DNA of 64,000 nt from Rhytidiadelphus loreus (lineage: Eukaryota > Streptophyta > Bryopsida > Hypnales > Hylocomiaceae): NCBI GenBank assembly GCA_947034895.1, contig OX344765.1, forward strand, positions 30,261,001 to 30,325,000, given 5' to 3'. Of this stretch, positions 44,401 to 55,852 are shown piece by piece. Each line of letters begins with the position of its first letter. Within the stretch, counting starts at the first letter, position 1. The notes under the pieces were generated by a model that made no database searches, had not been told where the DNA came from, and saw only the letters and a list, made by a program, of their open reading frames with translations. A program made the position numbers and the translations under genes.

Positions 44401-45128
44401 TGTCTTATTGTGAATTTCCTTAAAAGTGTAAAACAAGTCCGGTGGAGACTTGCTTTCACCCTCAAGTGTGTAGCAGATACCGGTACCTTCCAGTAGCATA
44501 TACCGGTACACGGTACACGGTACCCAGTGATTGCACCGTAGATAACACAACAGCCTTCTAAGGATTTAAATTTTTTTTTTTTTTTTTTTGCCCATTCAGA
44601 GTTACTCCAGTGCAGTACATGTACAAATGGAGTGTGGTTAAGAAATGAACGATGGACGTGCAATAAATATCTTAATAGTCTTTTAGAACTGAACTGTTTG
44701 GGAGTTGGAATACAGTGTTGTCCTACTCCACAGTGATGGATAATTAATGCCAATCATTGGCCTATTATTCTAAACGGTTTGTGACGGCTCTCTTATTATA
44801 TAAGTTATACAGTTATCATATCCCAGTCCTCCACTCCTACAAGCCTCCTTGGGAAGGCAAAAATTAGGACCTCCGTGTCAAAAAAATCAAAAGAAAGAAA
44901 ACCTTTGGTTCTGTGTACCGTTTTCCGGCTTATCAATGGAAATTGTCCATGTGTTTCAAAAAAAAAAGAAAAAGAACATAAATTAGGACCTCCATTCCAA
45001 CCAATTCTTACCTTTGGGAAAATGCAAGATCAAGATCCGTTTCTAAAACCAACCCCTAATCTTAACTTATATTTTTGAAGAGTTCTTGAGACAGTCTTCA
45101 ATTGAATTTTTGGACAATCTTCAAAATT

Positions 45129-45967
45129 TTAACCCATAAAGACTATGTTTTCACCAAAAATGCTCCCAAACTGGCATTTCTAATACAAGCATCAAATTTT
45201 AGATGAAAAACAATTCTGGATACATGTAATTATAGGATCTCATAGTAAAATAGTTTGAAAAGATGTGGAAAAATTTTCAGAATTTTCCATCGCCATGAAA
45301 ATACGAGCAACTACACTTCACAAGGTCACATTTATATGAGAAAATGTCCAAAATAGTGGTTACCCTTTGGATTAATTTCTCAAGTCAAGTTTGCTACATG
45401 CTTGAAAAGTTTTAGATCATTTGAAATTGCACAACATATAGGAAAAAAACAATCAAAGTGATTCAAAACACTAAATTGTTAACAATTTAATTATAAAATT
45501 GAGAAATTTCAATCCCAAGAGGGGTAATGTAGTAATAAACAATCTACATCATATATTTATATTTTTTGAAAAAAATAAAAAAAATAGAGTTAAATAAAGG
45601 ACTCCAAAGTTTATTTATGAATAGGGAATCAATAACTACCTACAAAGTATAACACCTCGTAACTTTCATTTCGTAAATCAAAATGGAATGATTCAAAGCT
45701 TTCCACGTATATATAAATCTAATAAACTAATTTCAGATTTTTTTTTTTAAAGTGATTTTTAAAGAAGTTTTTTGGTCAGCCTTGGCTGCCCACTAACTGT
45801 TGAAAATTACATATCATGTAACAACTTTTTAACTATGTAGTCAAAATTTATGAAAATTGTTGTACCTTAAAGCTACTCCTCAGGCACACATTGTGTGAAT
45901 TTTTCAAAGAAAAAAAATAAAAATTCTATCTGTAGTGAGCTGCCCAAACTTGCTAAGTTTAAATCAA
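45129..45967 (+). mobile_element. TTAA-family element (about 840 bp), alternative right arm
   Basis: It starts TTAACCCATAAAGACTATG and continues with the left-arm blocks of the family (CACCAAAAATGC, CATTTCTAATACAAG). From about 45780 it carries the reverse complement of the arm seen at 27076 and 41360 (ATTACATATCATGTAACAAC, CTTAAAGCTACTCC). It ends in degraded CTAAGTTTAAAT. Confidence 0.6.
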
Positions 45968-47929
45968 ATTTTCAAAATGTATGTTTACAACCAAGTTTGA
46001 CAAAGGCAAAACTAGTTTGGGAGGCAAGGATTTGTAGGGTTTGTTAAATCCATCAGTGCAAGTCTCAAAGTTGATTTTTTCAATGTATTTTCAAAAATCG
46101 TGATGTATTGTATATTTTGAAAGAACTCTAAGAAAGATTGACATGAGGGAAAACTATATAGATCAAGATAAACAAATTATGGTTTGAGAAGAATCCAAAT
46201 ATAAAATCTTTATTTTTGAGAGTTTTTCATTTGTTTTTCATTTGTACATAAAGTAATTCAAAACCTTGCACAATATCTATGTGACACCAAGTGGTCACTC
46301 TAACCCCATCGCTAGTGAATAGACAAATATTGTTTTTTTCAACAAAACCAAATAAATTTCATCCACTTCTGAGTTCTAGAAGATCCTATTGTCAGTTCTT
46401 GAAAATGTTCATCATCCACTTGATAGATGGGGGCTCTCTTAAGGTTTTAGGATTAACCCAACAAGTCTTAATAATCCTTGAATTACAAAAGACAAAGTTC
46501 AACAACACAATTTAGAATGTTTTTTGAATCTTTTGTCTTGAACGATAACAGGGGAAACTGGCAATTAGTTAGAGATGAGTTAATTCATTTTTCCAAGTAG
46601 CCTTTTCATAATGAGAACCTTAGATAAATTACTAATCAATACTTTAGAAAAAATTTATATTGTAGTTCAAGTAAAAATATAATGAATAATTGAGCATATC
46701 CATTGGTTACTAAGAAATACTTATAGAAAATTTCAGATTGTAACTTAACTGGTTTGGCTCTTATTTTTCACATTAAAATGCAATCAAATTAATCCAAATG
46801 AACTAGAAAAACACTTGTTGACCTCTAATTGATTCTTTTCATAACGAACCTACATTTTAATTCAATGCGCAGACAAAGTGTAAAAGAGCACCTGCATTGT
46901 TCTACATCCCACCTATCACATACTCAAGTTTTTATTTAATTAATTACGTAATTAATCACCAATGCAAACTGGAATAGGCCCCCCCTCGTCCCCCCCCAAT
47001 GAACTTCTAACCTTTTATAATTAGAACTTCAATTTTTTTTCATTGGAAGAACATTCAAAAGGACTTTGCATAGGTACAAGAGAATTCAAATTTAGACAAT
47101 AGACAAAGAAAACAAATCACTTTGTAAGTTAGCTAAAAGAACAAAAATTATGGTGGTATTGGCAAATCATGGTTACCAATGTACTTTACACTTCAAATTG
47201 GTCACTAAATGCAAATCTCAAAAAAATAAATTAGCATTCTCTTGATATTCCTATAGTTTAAGGCGCCAATTTCTTAAAAAATAAATAAATTGAAATTTGA
47301 TTTATTCTAAAAGCAATTGTCAAACCGCTTTTCCCAACTTTCATTAATTATTTGGCATATAATGTCAATCTTGATAGTTGGGTATAGTATTTACCTTTTA
47401 CACCTCCAAAATTTGGATTTGGCTTTAAGTGGAACTAGGAAAACACTTCTCCTAGTGAAAAACGATCTTGATTTTGTACCAAAGCACCACCTTTCTTGCT
47501 CTCTAAAGAAGCCTAACTTGGGATTGGCCATTGTTGAGCTTTACCCCCACTTGATGGTCTTGTACTAGTAGAATAAATGAAGTTGTAACTCAACTCTTTT
47601 TATTCCATCAAAATTTTCCCTCTCAATTTAGTCTATGACTTATATCTTTTAATTGAAGCTTAAAATGACAAATAAGTTTTTTGAAACCGAAAGCTAATTT
47701 AATTGCTAACATTTCTTCGGTTGGGCATAGTTGGAAAAAATGGATTTAATATGCATATATAAGGTCTAATAATCTAGTCACAACACAATCATTTTATTTT
47801 GACTTGACTATAGGCATTGAATTCCTTAATATCCCATGGAGATTGTTGTACCTCCTACTAAACAGTTTGTATGAAGAACCTGCTTTTTTCCTCCATATTA
47901 CAAACATTAAATGGCTTATAAGGTTTTAA
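45968..47929. other. AT-rich intergenic, no gene seen
   Basis: No gene. An 18-bp perfect palindrome (ATTAATTACGTAATTAAT) lies at 46939-46956. Confidence 0.45.
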
Positions 47930-48679
47930 AACACACAAAATAATCTCAACAATGAGATTGTTCTTGCAAACAAAATTAACTTTGTGAAACCAATTTTTTT
48001 GGGAAATTGTGAAAATTGCATTAAAAAATGAATCCTATGAGTTATTTAGAAAAAAAGTTTGTTAGATTGTCCAAAAAACAAGATTGTTCATAACTTTCAC
48101 ACACTAATCCAAATGGAATGAATCAAAGCTTCATATGTAGAAAAAAAATATGATCTATAAGAAAATTAATTGATTTAATTTTAAGTTTTTGTGGATTTTG
48201 TTTTTGCCCGACAACTTGAAAATGATCATTAAGGGAAATTTCAACCTTTAAGAGACTGTAAATTCTCTAAAGTTCACGAACTACGGGAACTCTGCTATAG
48301 CAATTGGCTGATGTGATAGAGAGACTGCCAAATCAAATATGATTATTTACACATTTTAATTTTAAAAAATTAAAAATAATGTTTTGAAATTTATTTTATT
48401 TTATTTATTAATTAATAATAGGACTGTACAACCACTATTTGTAGCAAAGGGGAGTAGGCTGGAACAGTCTTTTAAAGGCCAAAATCTCCCCTAATAGTTT
48501 AGAATGGCATGACTTTTGTTCTTAGGCACCAGTTGAAATAAAAATTATATTACCACAAAGCTAAGATGTTTTTTTATCTTATGAGAAAGTTTTAAAAAGT
48601 TTCACTAAAAAATGAAGTCATAGGAACCTACTGAAATCTATTTTGATCTCCAAGGGGACAATGGTCCTTTAGGGGTTAA
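47930..48679 (+). mobile_element. TTAA-family element, left end unclear
   Basis: The right end GACAATGGTCCTTTAGGGG runs into TTAA (48676-48679). Interior blocks match the copies at 36856 and 50651: AATGAGATTGTTCTTGC, AATGAATCCTATGAGTTATTT, TTCATAACTTTCAC, AATCCAAATGGAATGAATC. The left boundary could not be placed. Confidence 0.6.
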
Positions 48680-49485
48680 TGATTACTATATTGTGTAATC
48701 CCCAGGTTGAACATATGACTAATTTCTTCAATCTATGTCATATTTATTGCAAAAATTACGCAATGTCAGATTACACATATGCATGGACACCTCATATTTT
48801 TGCATCTTGATTTAATCAACCTTTATAAACCAAAACGTTAAATCATTTTTTCTCTTTTAATAATGTATTATAAAATTTTCAATATAATTGAAAGACTATA
48901 GTAAACTTGCCAATCACCGCACGGACAAAATTCAAACCCTTTTCCACATAAATATAGAGATTTATATGTTTTGAAATTTGGTGTGATTATTAAATGTCAT
49001 AATTAGATTCACCTTCAACAAACGAAATGCAAAAAAAAATCTTCGTACAAATTTTATTGCAATTAAAAGGTGATGAAGTTGAAAACTAATTAAAAATTTC
49101 TTGCACCCCTTGACCGCACGGTGTGCGGTCATTGGACAGTGATACAAAATTATGCTTCCATCCCAAGTGAATTGGTAGTTGCATCGTGCAGTTGGTGCGC
49201 GGTTGGCGTGTGGTAATTGGCAACTATTGTTGTGTGGTTATTGGATGTGTGCAGTGAATGGCAAGTTTACTCTAGGTGGAATAGAGATGAGACATATGAT
49301 GGATCTTTCACCTGTAGTAAGAATGAATGAAATCTCATTACAATCTCTTAATGTTATGTACTCTTGCCACATTAGTTATCAACATCAAACAATTTTAACT
49401 CCTGAAAGACTAGGGGATATTCTAGATTTCCAAAATTATAAAGAAATATTATAAAATATAACTTAGAAGAATACTTTAATGATGA
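48680..49485. other. Intergenic, hairpin present, no gene seen
   Basis: A perfect hairpin GACCGCAC/GTGCGGTC with a 3-base loop lies at 49112-49130. Nothing else supported. Confidence 0.45.
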
Positions 49486-49493
49486 ATTTCAAA

Positions 49494-50056
49494 CTCGGGG
49501 GGTGCACTTAGTTCTACTATAACAAACCACGTGCGAACAAGTGGTTTCTAATAAACTATAATTTCAACCTAAAATTTTGAACATTGTTTAATAATGACTG
49601 TAGCTTTCTATTGCCAAATTTCCAACTCAAATAAAATATGAAATGATTTCCAGAAGAGGTTGAAAATGAACTAAAATGGCATGTTTTTCAACTCAAATAA
49701 TTATAGAGGACACATTTAGATGACCATTGAGTCAATATTCAACTCAAAATGAGCTTTCAATAATGAGTTATTTTTAGTAATTTTTTGTTCATTTTTTAGA
49801 CAATTTTTTCTTTTATAATATAGGGGTGTGAAAGTTATTTTTCAGTTCTACAATGTATCTTTTTACTTCAAAAGTTTGTAATTAATTATTATTAACAAAT
49901 AAAAATATCAATAATTCAAAACATAAACTTTCAAAGTAGGAAAATCTATTCATATTTTTTTAATTTTGTTTTATTTAATTCAACAAGTATATAGGGGGTC
50001 CAAAGTTTTGTTTGTACATGGTTTCTAATGGACACTCTAAATACCCCCCCCCCGAG
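49494..50056. mobile_element. hAT-like non-autonomous element, copy 2 (563 bp)
   Basis: It has the same termini as copy 1 (CTCGGGG at the left, CCCCGAG at the right, the inner TIR bases now mutated by a C-run). The flanking 8-bp repeat ATTTCAAA (49486-49493 and 50057-50064) is perfect. The interior aligns with 17459-18022 end to end with scattered substitutions. Confidence 0.93.
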
Positions 50057-50064
50057 ATTTCAAA

Positions 50065-50650
50065 CAATAGATGTAATGCGACCCGCTTTGTTGGGTTCTT
50101 GGATATTTGTCGTGTTGGTCTATCAGGGGTTGGGTTGGTCGTTGGTCTTTTTTCCTCCCAAGGTGCTTGCAATTGGTTAATATGTACGGAGTACTTTATT
50201 TTTGCAATGAAATTCTGTTTCATTTGTGTTAAAATAACAACAAGAGATGTAAGAATTCAATCTATAGATCACATCCATATGATAAGATTAACTAATACAC
50301 AAACCAATATTTTTCAATGAAATTTGAAGCCAAAAATACAAAATTTCTTCAAAACCAATTGTAGATTAAATATTTGTGATTTTCATGAGAATTTTGTTCT
50401 CTTCTAATTATATTAATTTTGGAAAATTTTATATTAATTTTTATTCATGTCAATGTGAAAAAGAAATCTTTTTAAGGCCATAGCTACTAGTACCTTTTGA
50501 ATTCTAGAAGATTTACAAAGAAGATTCTTCAAAAATCTATACCTTAGAAATGTTAAAAAAATTGATAGGTAGAAAATTTTACTTTGGTGTGTTTAGGAAT
50601 TAGGATGGGTTTGTATTCATCCATTGTTCAAAATGCAAACCCTTGGCCCT
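50065..50650. other. Intergenic, no gene seen
   Basis: Short open stretch at 50012-50320 begins in the hAT-like element and has no motif. Confidence 0.4.
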
Positions 50651-51555
50651 TTAACCCCTTAAAGACCATGGCCTTTTTTTGGTCAAAAAACACTCAAATC
50701 TACTATTTATATTGCAAAGTACAAAAAAATGTGAATTTTTTTCTTCCATATTTCATTGTAGTATCTTGCACAAAACTAGTGTAAAAATATTTACATGAAA
50801 CTTTGGTTGCATAGATTGCAAGATATTTACATTTATTAAAGTGAAAAAACTACTTTTTTGCACTTTGCATGACTAGATTATTTGAAATTGAACCTTCTTC
50901 ACATAATTTTTTGCACTACGGAGTTTGAATTACAAAAGAATTATTGTGAAAAATGAAGTTGAGAGTCTTGAAAAAAAATTAAAACAAAAAACACTTATTC
51001 TCACTTCTTATTCTCAATTGTTAAGTAAAAGTAGGTACATGGAAAAACTAAATTGTTAATATCTCTAAGATGGAATTGAAATACACTAATTCCAATGGTG
51101 AGACTGTTCTAAAACTAAACAAATTAATCCTTGTGGTTTATTTTTTTGAAAAATTATAAAAGTTGAGTTAAAAAACAAATCCAATACGTTATTTTTTCAA
51201 GAAAATGCTATAATTGCTTGGAAAAAAGATGCATCTAACTTTCACGTCACTAATCCAAAAGGGATGAATAAAAGCTTTCCATATAGACAAAAATATGATT
51301 TATAAAATAAGAACTTAAAATTTAATTTCAAGTTTTTGTGGATTTCCCCCACAATGTGTAAATTGTGCTTAGAGTGGCATAACTTTTGCTTCCAAAATTT
51401 GATTGAAATAAAAATGATTCCTTAGATACCTAATGTCTTTATATCTTTAAAAAAATTCAATAAATCACGACAAAATTTGAGACTATAGCAGCCTATCTGA
51501 AATCCATTTTGTTCCTTGTAGGGGCTTTGGTCCTTTCAAACGGTTAAGGGGTTGA
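50651..51555 (+). mobile_element. TTAA-family element, full copy A (905 bp)
   Basis: The left end TTAACCCCTTAAAGACCATG and right end GGTTAAGGGG followed by TTGA are inverted copies at the outermost bases. The interior shows all the family blocks: GTCAAAAAACACTC, AATTCCAATGGTGAGACTGTTC, TAACTTTCACGTCACTAATCC. No open frame of note, so it is non-autonomous. The target is TTAA on the left and mutated TTGA on the right. Confidence 0.75.
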
Positions 51556-51628
51556 AGAATAATTTTAAACTAAAGTCCTTCAATTGACAATCTTAAAGAG
51601 ATTATGTTGTGCATCATTGTACATAGGG

Positions 51629-51857
51629 ATGCTATTATGTGAGCCTAGTATTATGAGTTCATGAGCCTAAAAGTTTCTATCCCTATGTTATAGGTGTCTA
51701 TATTATAGAAACCTTGCATGATTACAGAGTACCAATGTTTCAGATACCTATATTATAGGTATTTATGTTATAAGCACCTTCAATGGTTGTAAGATATCTA
51801 CTTGTACCAAGACTCAAGACTCATATGCTTATATTTCTAAGTTCACATGGTAGCATC
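51629..51857. mobile_element. Small TIR element related to 42069-42581
   Basis: The left end GATGCTATTATGTGAGCCTA and right end (reverse complement GATGCTACCATGTGAAC) match the termini of the element at 42.1 kb. The interior has only a couple of diverged ATTATAGGTATC- and GTTATAAGCACCTTC-like motifs instead of the long array. Confidence 0.7.
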
Positions 51858-51915
51858 GTTGACTGGTTTCATTTTAGCCCCATGAGAAGTGGTGTGTATT
51901 CTTTACAAATCCAAC

Positions 51916-52854
51916 TTAACTCTGAAAGGATCAAGGCATATTTTTTTTTATCAAAAAACATTCAAAATCGTCATTTCTATTGCAAAGACCAAAACATTTT
52001 GAAAATTGTTTTTTTGCATATTTGTCCATAGGGGCTTTACAATTAGATTGGTACGTAAATGTGTGGAAGAAATTTCAATACACTTTGATGGTATAGATTG
52101 TATGATATTTGCGTTGAAAGTGAAGAAAATCAATTTTTTTGCACCTTCTTGACTAGATTATAAGACTTCAAATCTTGTTAACTTAAAAAATTTGCACTGC
52201 CTATTTTGATTTTCTAATTTTTTTATATTAAAGAATTGAGTTGAGATTTTAAGAAATTAAAGTAAATTAAAAAAGATTTGATGGGGACAAATGATCTAGA
52301 GTCTAGAGTTTGGAAAAAATCATTATAAAGTACTATTACAAAGAATATTTTGGAATTGATTTATGAATAAAATTTGTAGATCTTAGATTTTATATTCCAT
52401 TCATATGGTTTGATTCACCAACGCTATCACCGATATTTAAAAAAAAAAATTGAACAAGAAATTTTAATATTCCTTCTAAATTTGATCACAAACAAAATAT
52501 TATCATTTTAAGTAAAACTTGTTGTAATAGATTTGGAACGAGGTTCTCTTTGACATGGTGATTTTTTGAAATTTTTGTATTCTTTCAATCTATAACTTCA
52601 TTTTTGCAAATCCAATTTTGAACTAGAGTCCATGCAATTTTGGTTTGGTCAACCACTTGACATACTTTCACGTTTGTAATTTAAAAAAAATATGTACTCT
52701 GCTAACACCAAATCCAACTATCACACAAGACAAAAACTTGATAAAGTATCTCTTCAAATTAGGATGACTTTCATCCAAGAAATAATGAGAATGAAACTTG
52801 AGTTCCAATCTACATGTCGTCGAAAAATTGGATGTCAGAGTGCTCAAGGGTTAA
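51916..52854 (+). mobile_element. TTAA-family element, copy with 44-kb-type right arm (939 bp)
   Basis: It begins TTAACTCTGAAAGG, then AAAAAACATTCAAAATCGTC and TATTGCAAAGACC, matching the left arm of copy A. It ends GGATGTCAGAGTGCTCAAGGG plus TTAA, matching the right arm of the short MITE at 43869-44097. The two arm types of the family are thus found in one element. Confidence 0.65.
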
Positions 52855-52890
52855 TAAGTTAAGAGAAACCTTCCTACAACTTATCAATAT

Positions 52891-53797
52891 TTAACCTCTA
52901 AAGTCCCATTGTCCCCTTGGGGGACACTTTGGAATTCGGGCAAGTTCCTATGGGCTGAAATTTTACCCTAATTTTTTGAAACTTTTTTTCAAGATAGAAA
53001 AGCTGATAAGCTACATGGGAATATAATTTTTATTTCAATTGGTGCCCGGAAGCAAAAGTTATGCCACAAAAAGCTTAGAACTGAACTTAGTGGGCAAGAC
53101 AACAGATATTCCAAAAATTCAACATAAATTTTTTTTTAATTCTCAAAGATTATGTTTTTGTCTACATCTAAAGCTTTGATTCATTCCATTTTGATTAGTG
53201 ATGTGAAAGTTATGAACAATCTTATTTTTTAGGCAATCTAATCATCTTTTTGAAAAAATAAGTTATAGGATTCATTTTACAATGCAATTTTCAAATTTCT
53301 TCAAATTTCTTTTTTGAAAAGGTTAAGTTTGTTTGCTAGAACAATCTTGCCGTTGGGATTATCGTATTTCAATCCCATCTAAGAGCTATTAACAATTTAG
53401 TTTTTCTTTCAATCTTGGACCTACTTCTACTTGACAATTTTTTGAATTATGAAAATCAAGTTGGAATTTTTTGGAATTTTTTTCCTAGACTCCCAACTCA
53501 ATTGTTCAACACAGTAAATTCCAAATTCCAATTCCATAGTGCACTTTTTTTTTCACAAATGAAATCAAAGTCATCTAAAATTGTAGTCTAGTGTTAAAAA
53601 AAAACTTGTTTTTTCAACTTTGAATGCTCATATCTCTCAATCTATACGGTCAAACTTCATGAATTTCTTACCACATAATCTCAAACAAGTAAAGTTCAAG
53701 ATCCTACAGTATTTTTATTTTTTTTGACAAACGCAGTAGAAATGGCAGTTTTGAGTGATTTTTGACAGAAAAATGGCCTTGAGACTTTAGGGGTTAT
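52891..53797 (-). mobile_element. TTAA-family element, full copy B (907 bp)
   Basis: The left end TTAACCTCTAAAGTCCCATTG and right end GAGACTTTAGGGGTTAT are inverted. The interior is the reverse of copy A: AAAAATGGCC near the right end and TTGGGATTATCG in the middle. The subterminal hairpin TGTCCCC/GGGGACA (about 52910-52926) is well kept. Confidence 0.75.
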
Positions 53798-54597
53798 AAT
53801 ACTATTATGTACAGTACAAGCATAGAGATTACAAAATAATAAGGAATTTACAAACTGAACTATGTCATTTTTTGGATAATGAATATTCATGTTTTAATTT
53901 GAAACTTGAAAATCGAATTATAAAAATTACAGTTCATTATTTTTAATAGTGCAGCCTTAGTGCTATGCCATGTTCCAACTTCTACAAGTACTTCATTGCC
54001 CATTAGACTTTTGGTGGGCTTGTGATGATGGACTGAGCCATGGAGTTATCATGGATGAAAGAGATCTACTGTACATTTGACAAATAGAGGGAGGGCCCGG
54101 TGCCATGAAGGTACCCGCTAAAGGACAATAGAGAGGGGGGGAGGTACCACGTTAATAAGGAGTTTTCAAATAATGGGACATAATTGGAGAGCGATGTAAA
54201 AGCAAGCATTAATTCTAACATCCTAATTAATAGTGAAATTAAAGAAGGACGGGGCGGACAAAGAGTGCTTGCAAGGACCCACTTCTTTTATTTTTCAATT
54301 TTTTCAATCTTTAAAAAATACTTTAAAAATATATATATATATATATTTTTTCTTACTTCCGCCAGCGGCCGGCAAGGACTGTTCATTAGATCCCCATTCA
54401 TTGTACATACACTGCATGGTTTGCAACTGAAGTTTTTTTTAATCACGTAACAAGACTTTAGCCAGTGAGTGATTTCTGCGAATTAGCTTCAAATCAGACC
54501 TGTAGCCTGAAGGTGAACAAAAATTCTTCCAGTTTTTTAAACCCATAATAACTTAATTCATTCTAGAAGCAATGTCCGTCCAAGTCTATCTACAGTT
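53798..54597. other. Intergenic, no gene seen
   Basis: AT-rich with a short TA repeat near 54331-54346. Nothing supported. Confidence 0.4.
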
Positions 54598-54750
54598 TTG
54601 AAATTTGGTAAGTCAGCTCGGGTTGAAAACTTGCACAGAAGGGGGTCACAACCGACGGACCGAGAGCCCCGGTGCCATCGGGGCCTGGACCTCGAGCCTC
54701 CAGATCTGCACAAATTGGAAGCAAAACTGGCCATTCTGGACCCTCTGCCG

Positions 54751-54909
54751 GAGCTTGCTTTCAAAAATGTACCTGAGGTCAAGATTTCAGAATTTTTGGA
54801 GCTCTTTGCCCGTGGTCAACCTGGATGGGCCTGAGCTTGCTTTCAAAAATGTACATGAGGTCAAGATTTCAGAATTTTTGGAGCTCTCTATCCGCGGTCA
54901 ACCTGGATG
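54751..54909 (+). repeat. Tandem duplication of about 80 bp in a GC-richer island
   Basis: GAGCTTGCTTTCAAAAATGT starts both units (54751 and 54833), and both end GGTCAACCTGGATG with only a few differences. The 82-bp period is not a multiple of three, so any frame across it shifts. The surrounding 54620-55000 is much richer in GC than its neighbours and has open frames on both strands. I recognise no protein family. Confidence 0.75.
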
Positions 54910-55215
54910 AGCCTCCCGCTCCAATTTCCAATGGCAACTGGCTCTGGTTCTGCAGGACGGAATCGCAGACGCAGGGATCTGGATTATCTATTGCTGGGGT
55001 AGATTCAATTTTGATCCAATCTAGAATATATCATGAAGGTGATAACAGCGAACATCAATGAGCGAGAGATTTCAGCATTTTTCCTGCAGCAGATAACTTA
55101 AGCCATGTGGTGGTCAAATAGAAGCATCTGGATAGAAACCAGCCAGCCCCCATGGGGACAGATGCTTGTTCAAAAGTTATCACCTTGAACAACATTCCAC
55201 CAATCTTTGCCCGAA

Positions 55216-55852
55216 GGTAGTGTACTCTTAAAGTGACCATTTAAGAGCCAATTGCCTTTTGGGGGAAGCTAAAACTCCTTGAAAAAGAATTCATTAAATT
55301 TCATAGGAAGGAAAATGAAATTGGCATTTTTAACCCAAGTCATTTCACATTTGATTGGACTTTCGTTGATTTAGCAACAAATTTTTGAAGTTAGAAATGC
55401 AGTCATCACTAAAAGCAACCACATCCTAAAATGTACATTGTTAGGACATTGAAGAAAGCAAAATGCACCTTTGTGTCATGATCACTTTTAAAGCACGGGT
55501 GCTTGTAGAGCATAATAACTTAAGGTGTAGGAGGTCCATAAATGGACCATCTAAAGGCTGGAACTGAATTTGGGGGAGGTGAAACATTTTGAAATATTTT
55601 TCAGTAATTTTTCCTTGGAAGACAAGTGGAATTGACATCTAACCCAAGTCGTTTCATATTTTTTTTGGAGCTTTTTGGAATTAGTTATAAAATTTTGAAG
55701 TTGAAATGGCATGGGGCTCTAAAATGGCTCACCTCCTAAAATGAACATTGTCTGTACATTACTGAAGGCTATGAAAAATAAACATGTACAAATAGTGTAC
55801 ATTTAAGAAGGTGGTCCATTTTAGAGCCCGTTCCATTTCCGGACCTCCTACC
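55216..55852. mobile_element. GGTAG-ended element with two internal units
   Basis: The left end GGTAGTGTACTCTTAAAGTG, then ACCATTTAAGAG, matches the left end of the element at 18477. The right end CCTCCTACC inverts GGTAG. Inside are two diverged tandem units of about 280 bp (about 55225-55500 and 55540-55800), each with TTTTGGGGGA- or TTTGGGGGAG-, AACCCAAGTC.TTTCA and CCTAAAATG.ACATTGT. Confidence 0.5.
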
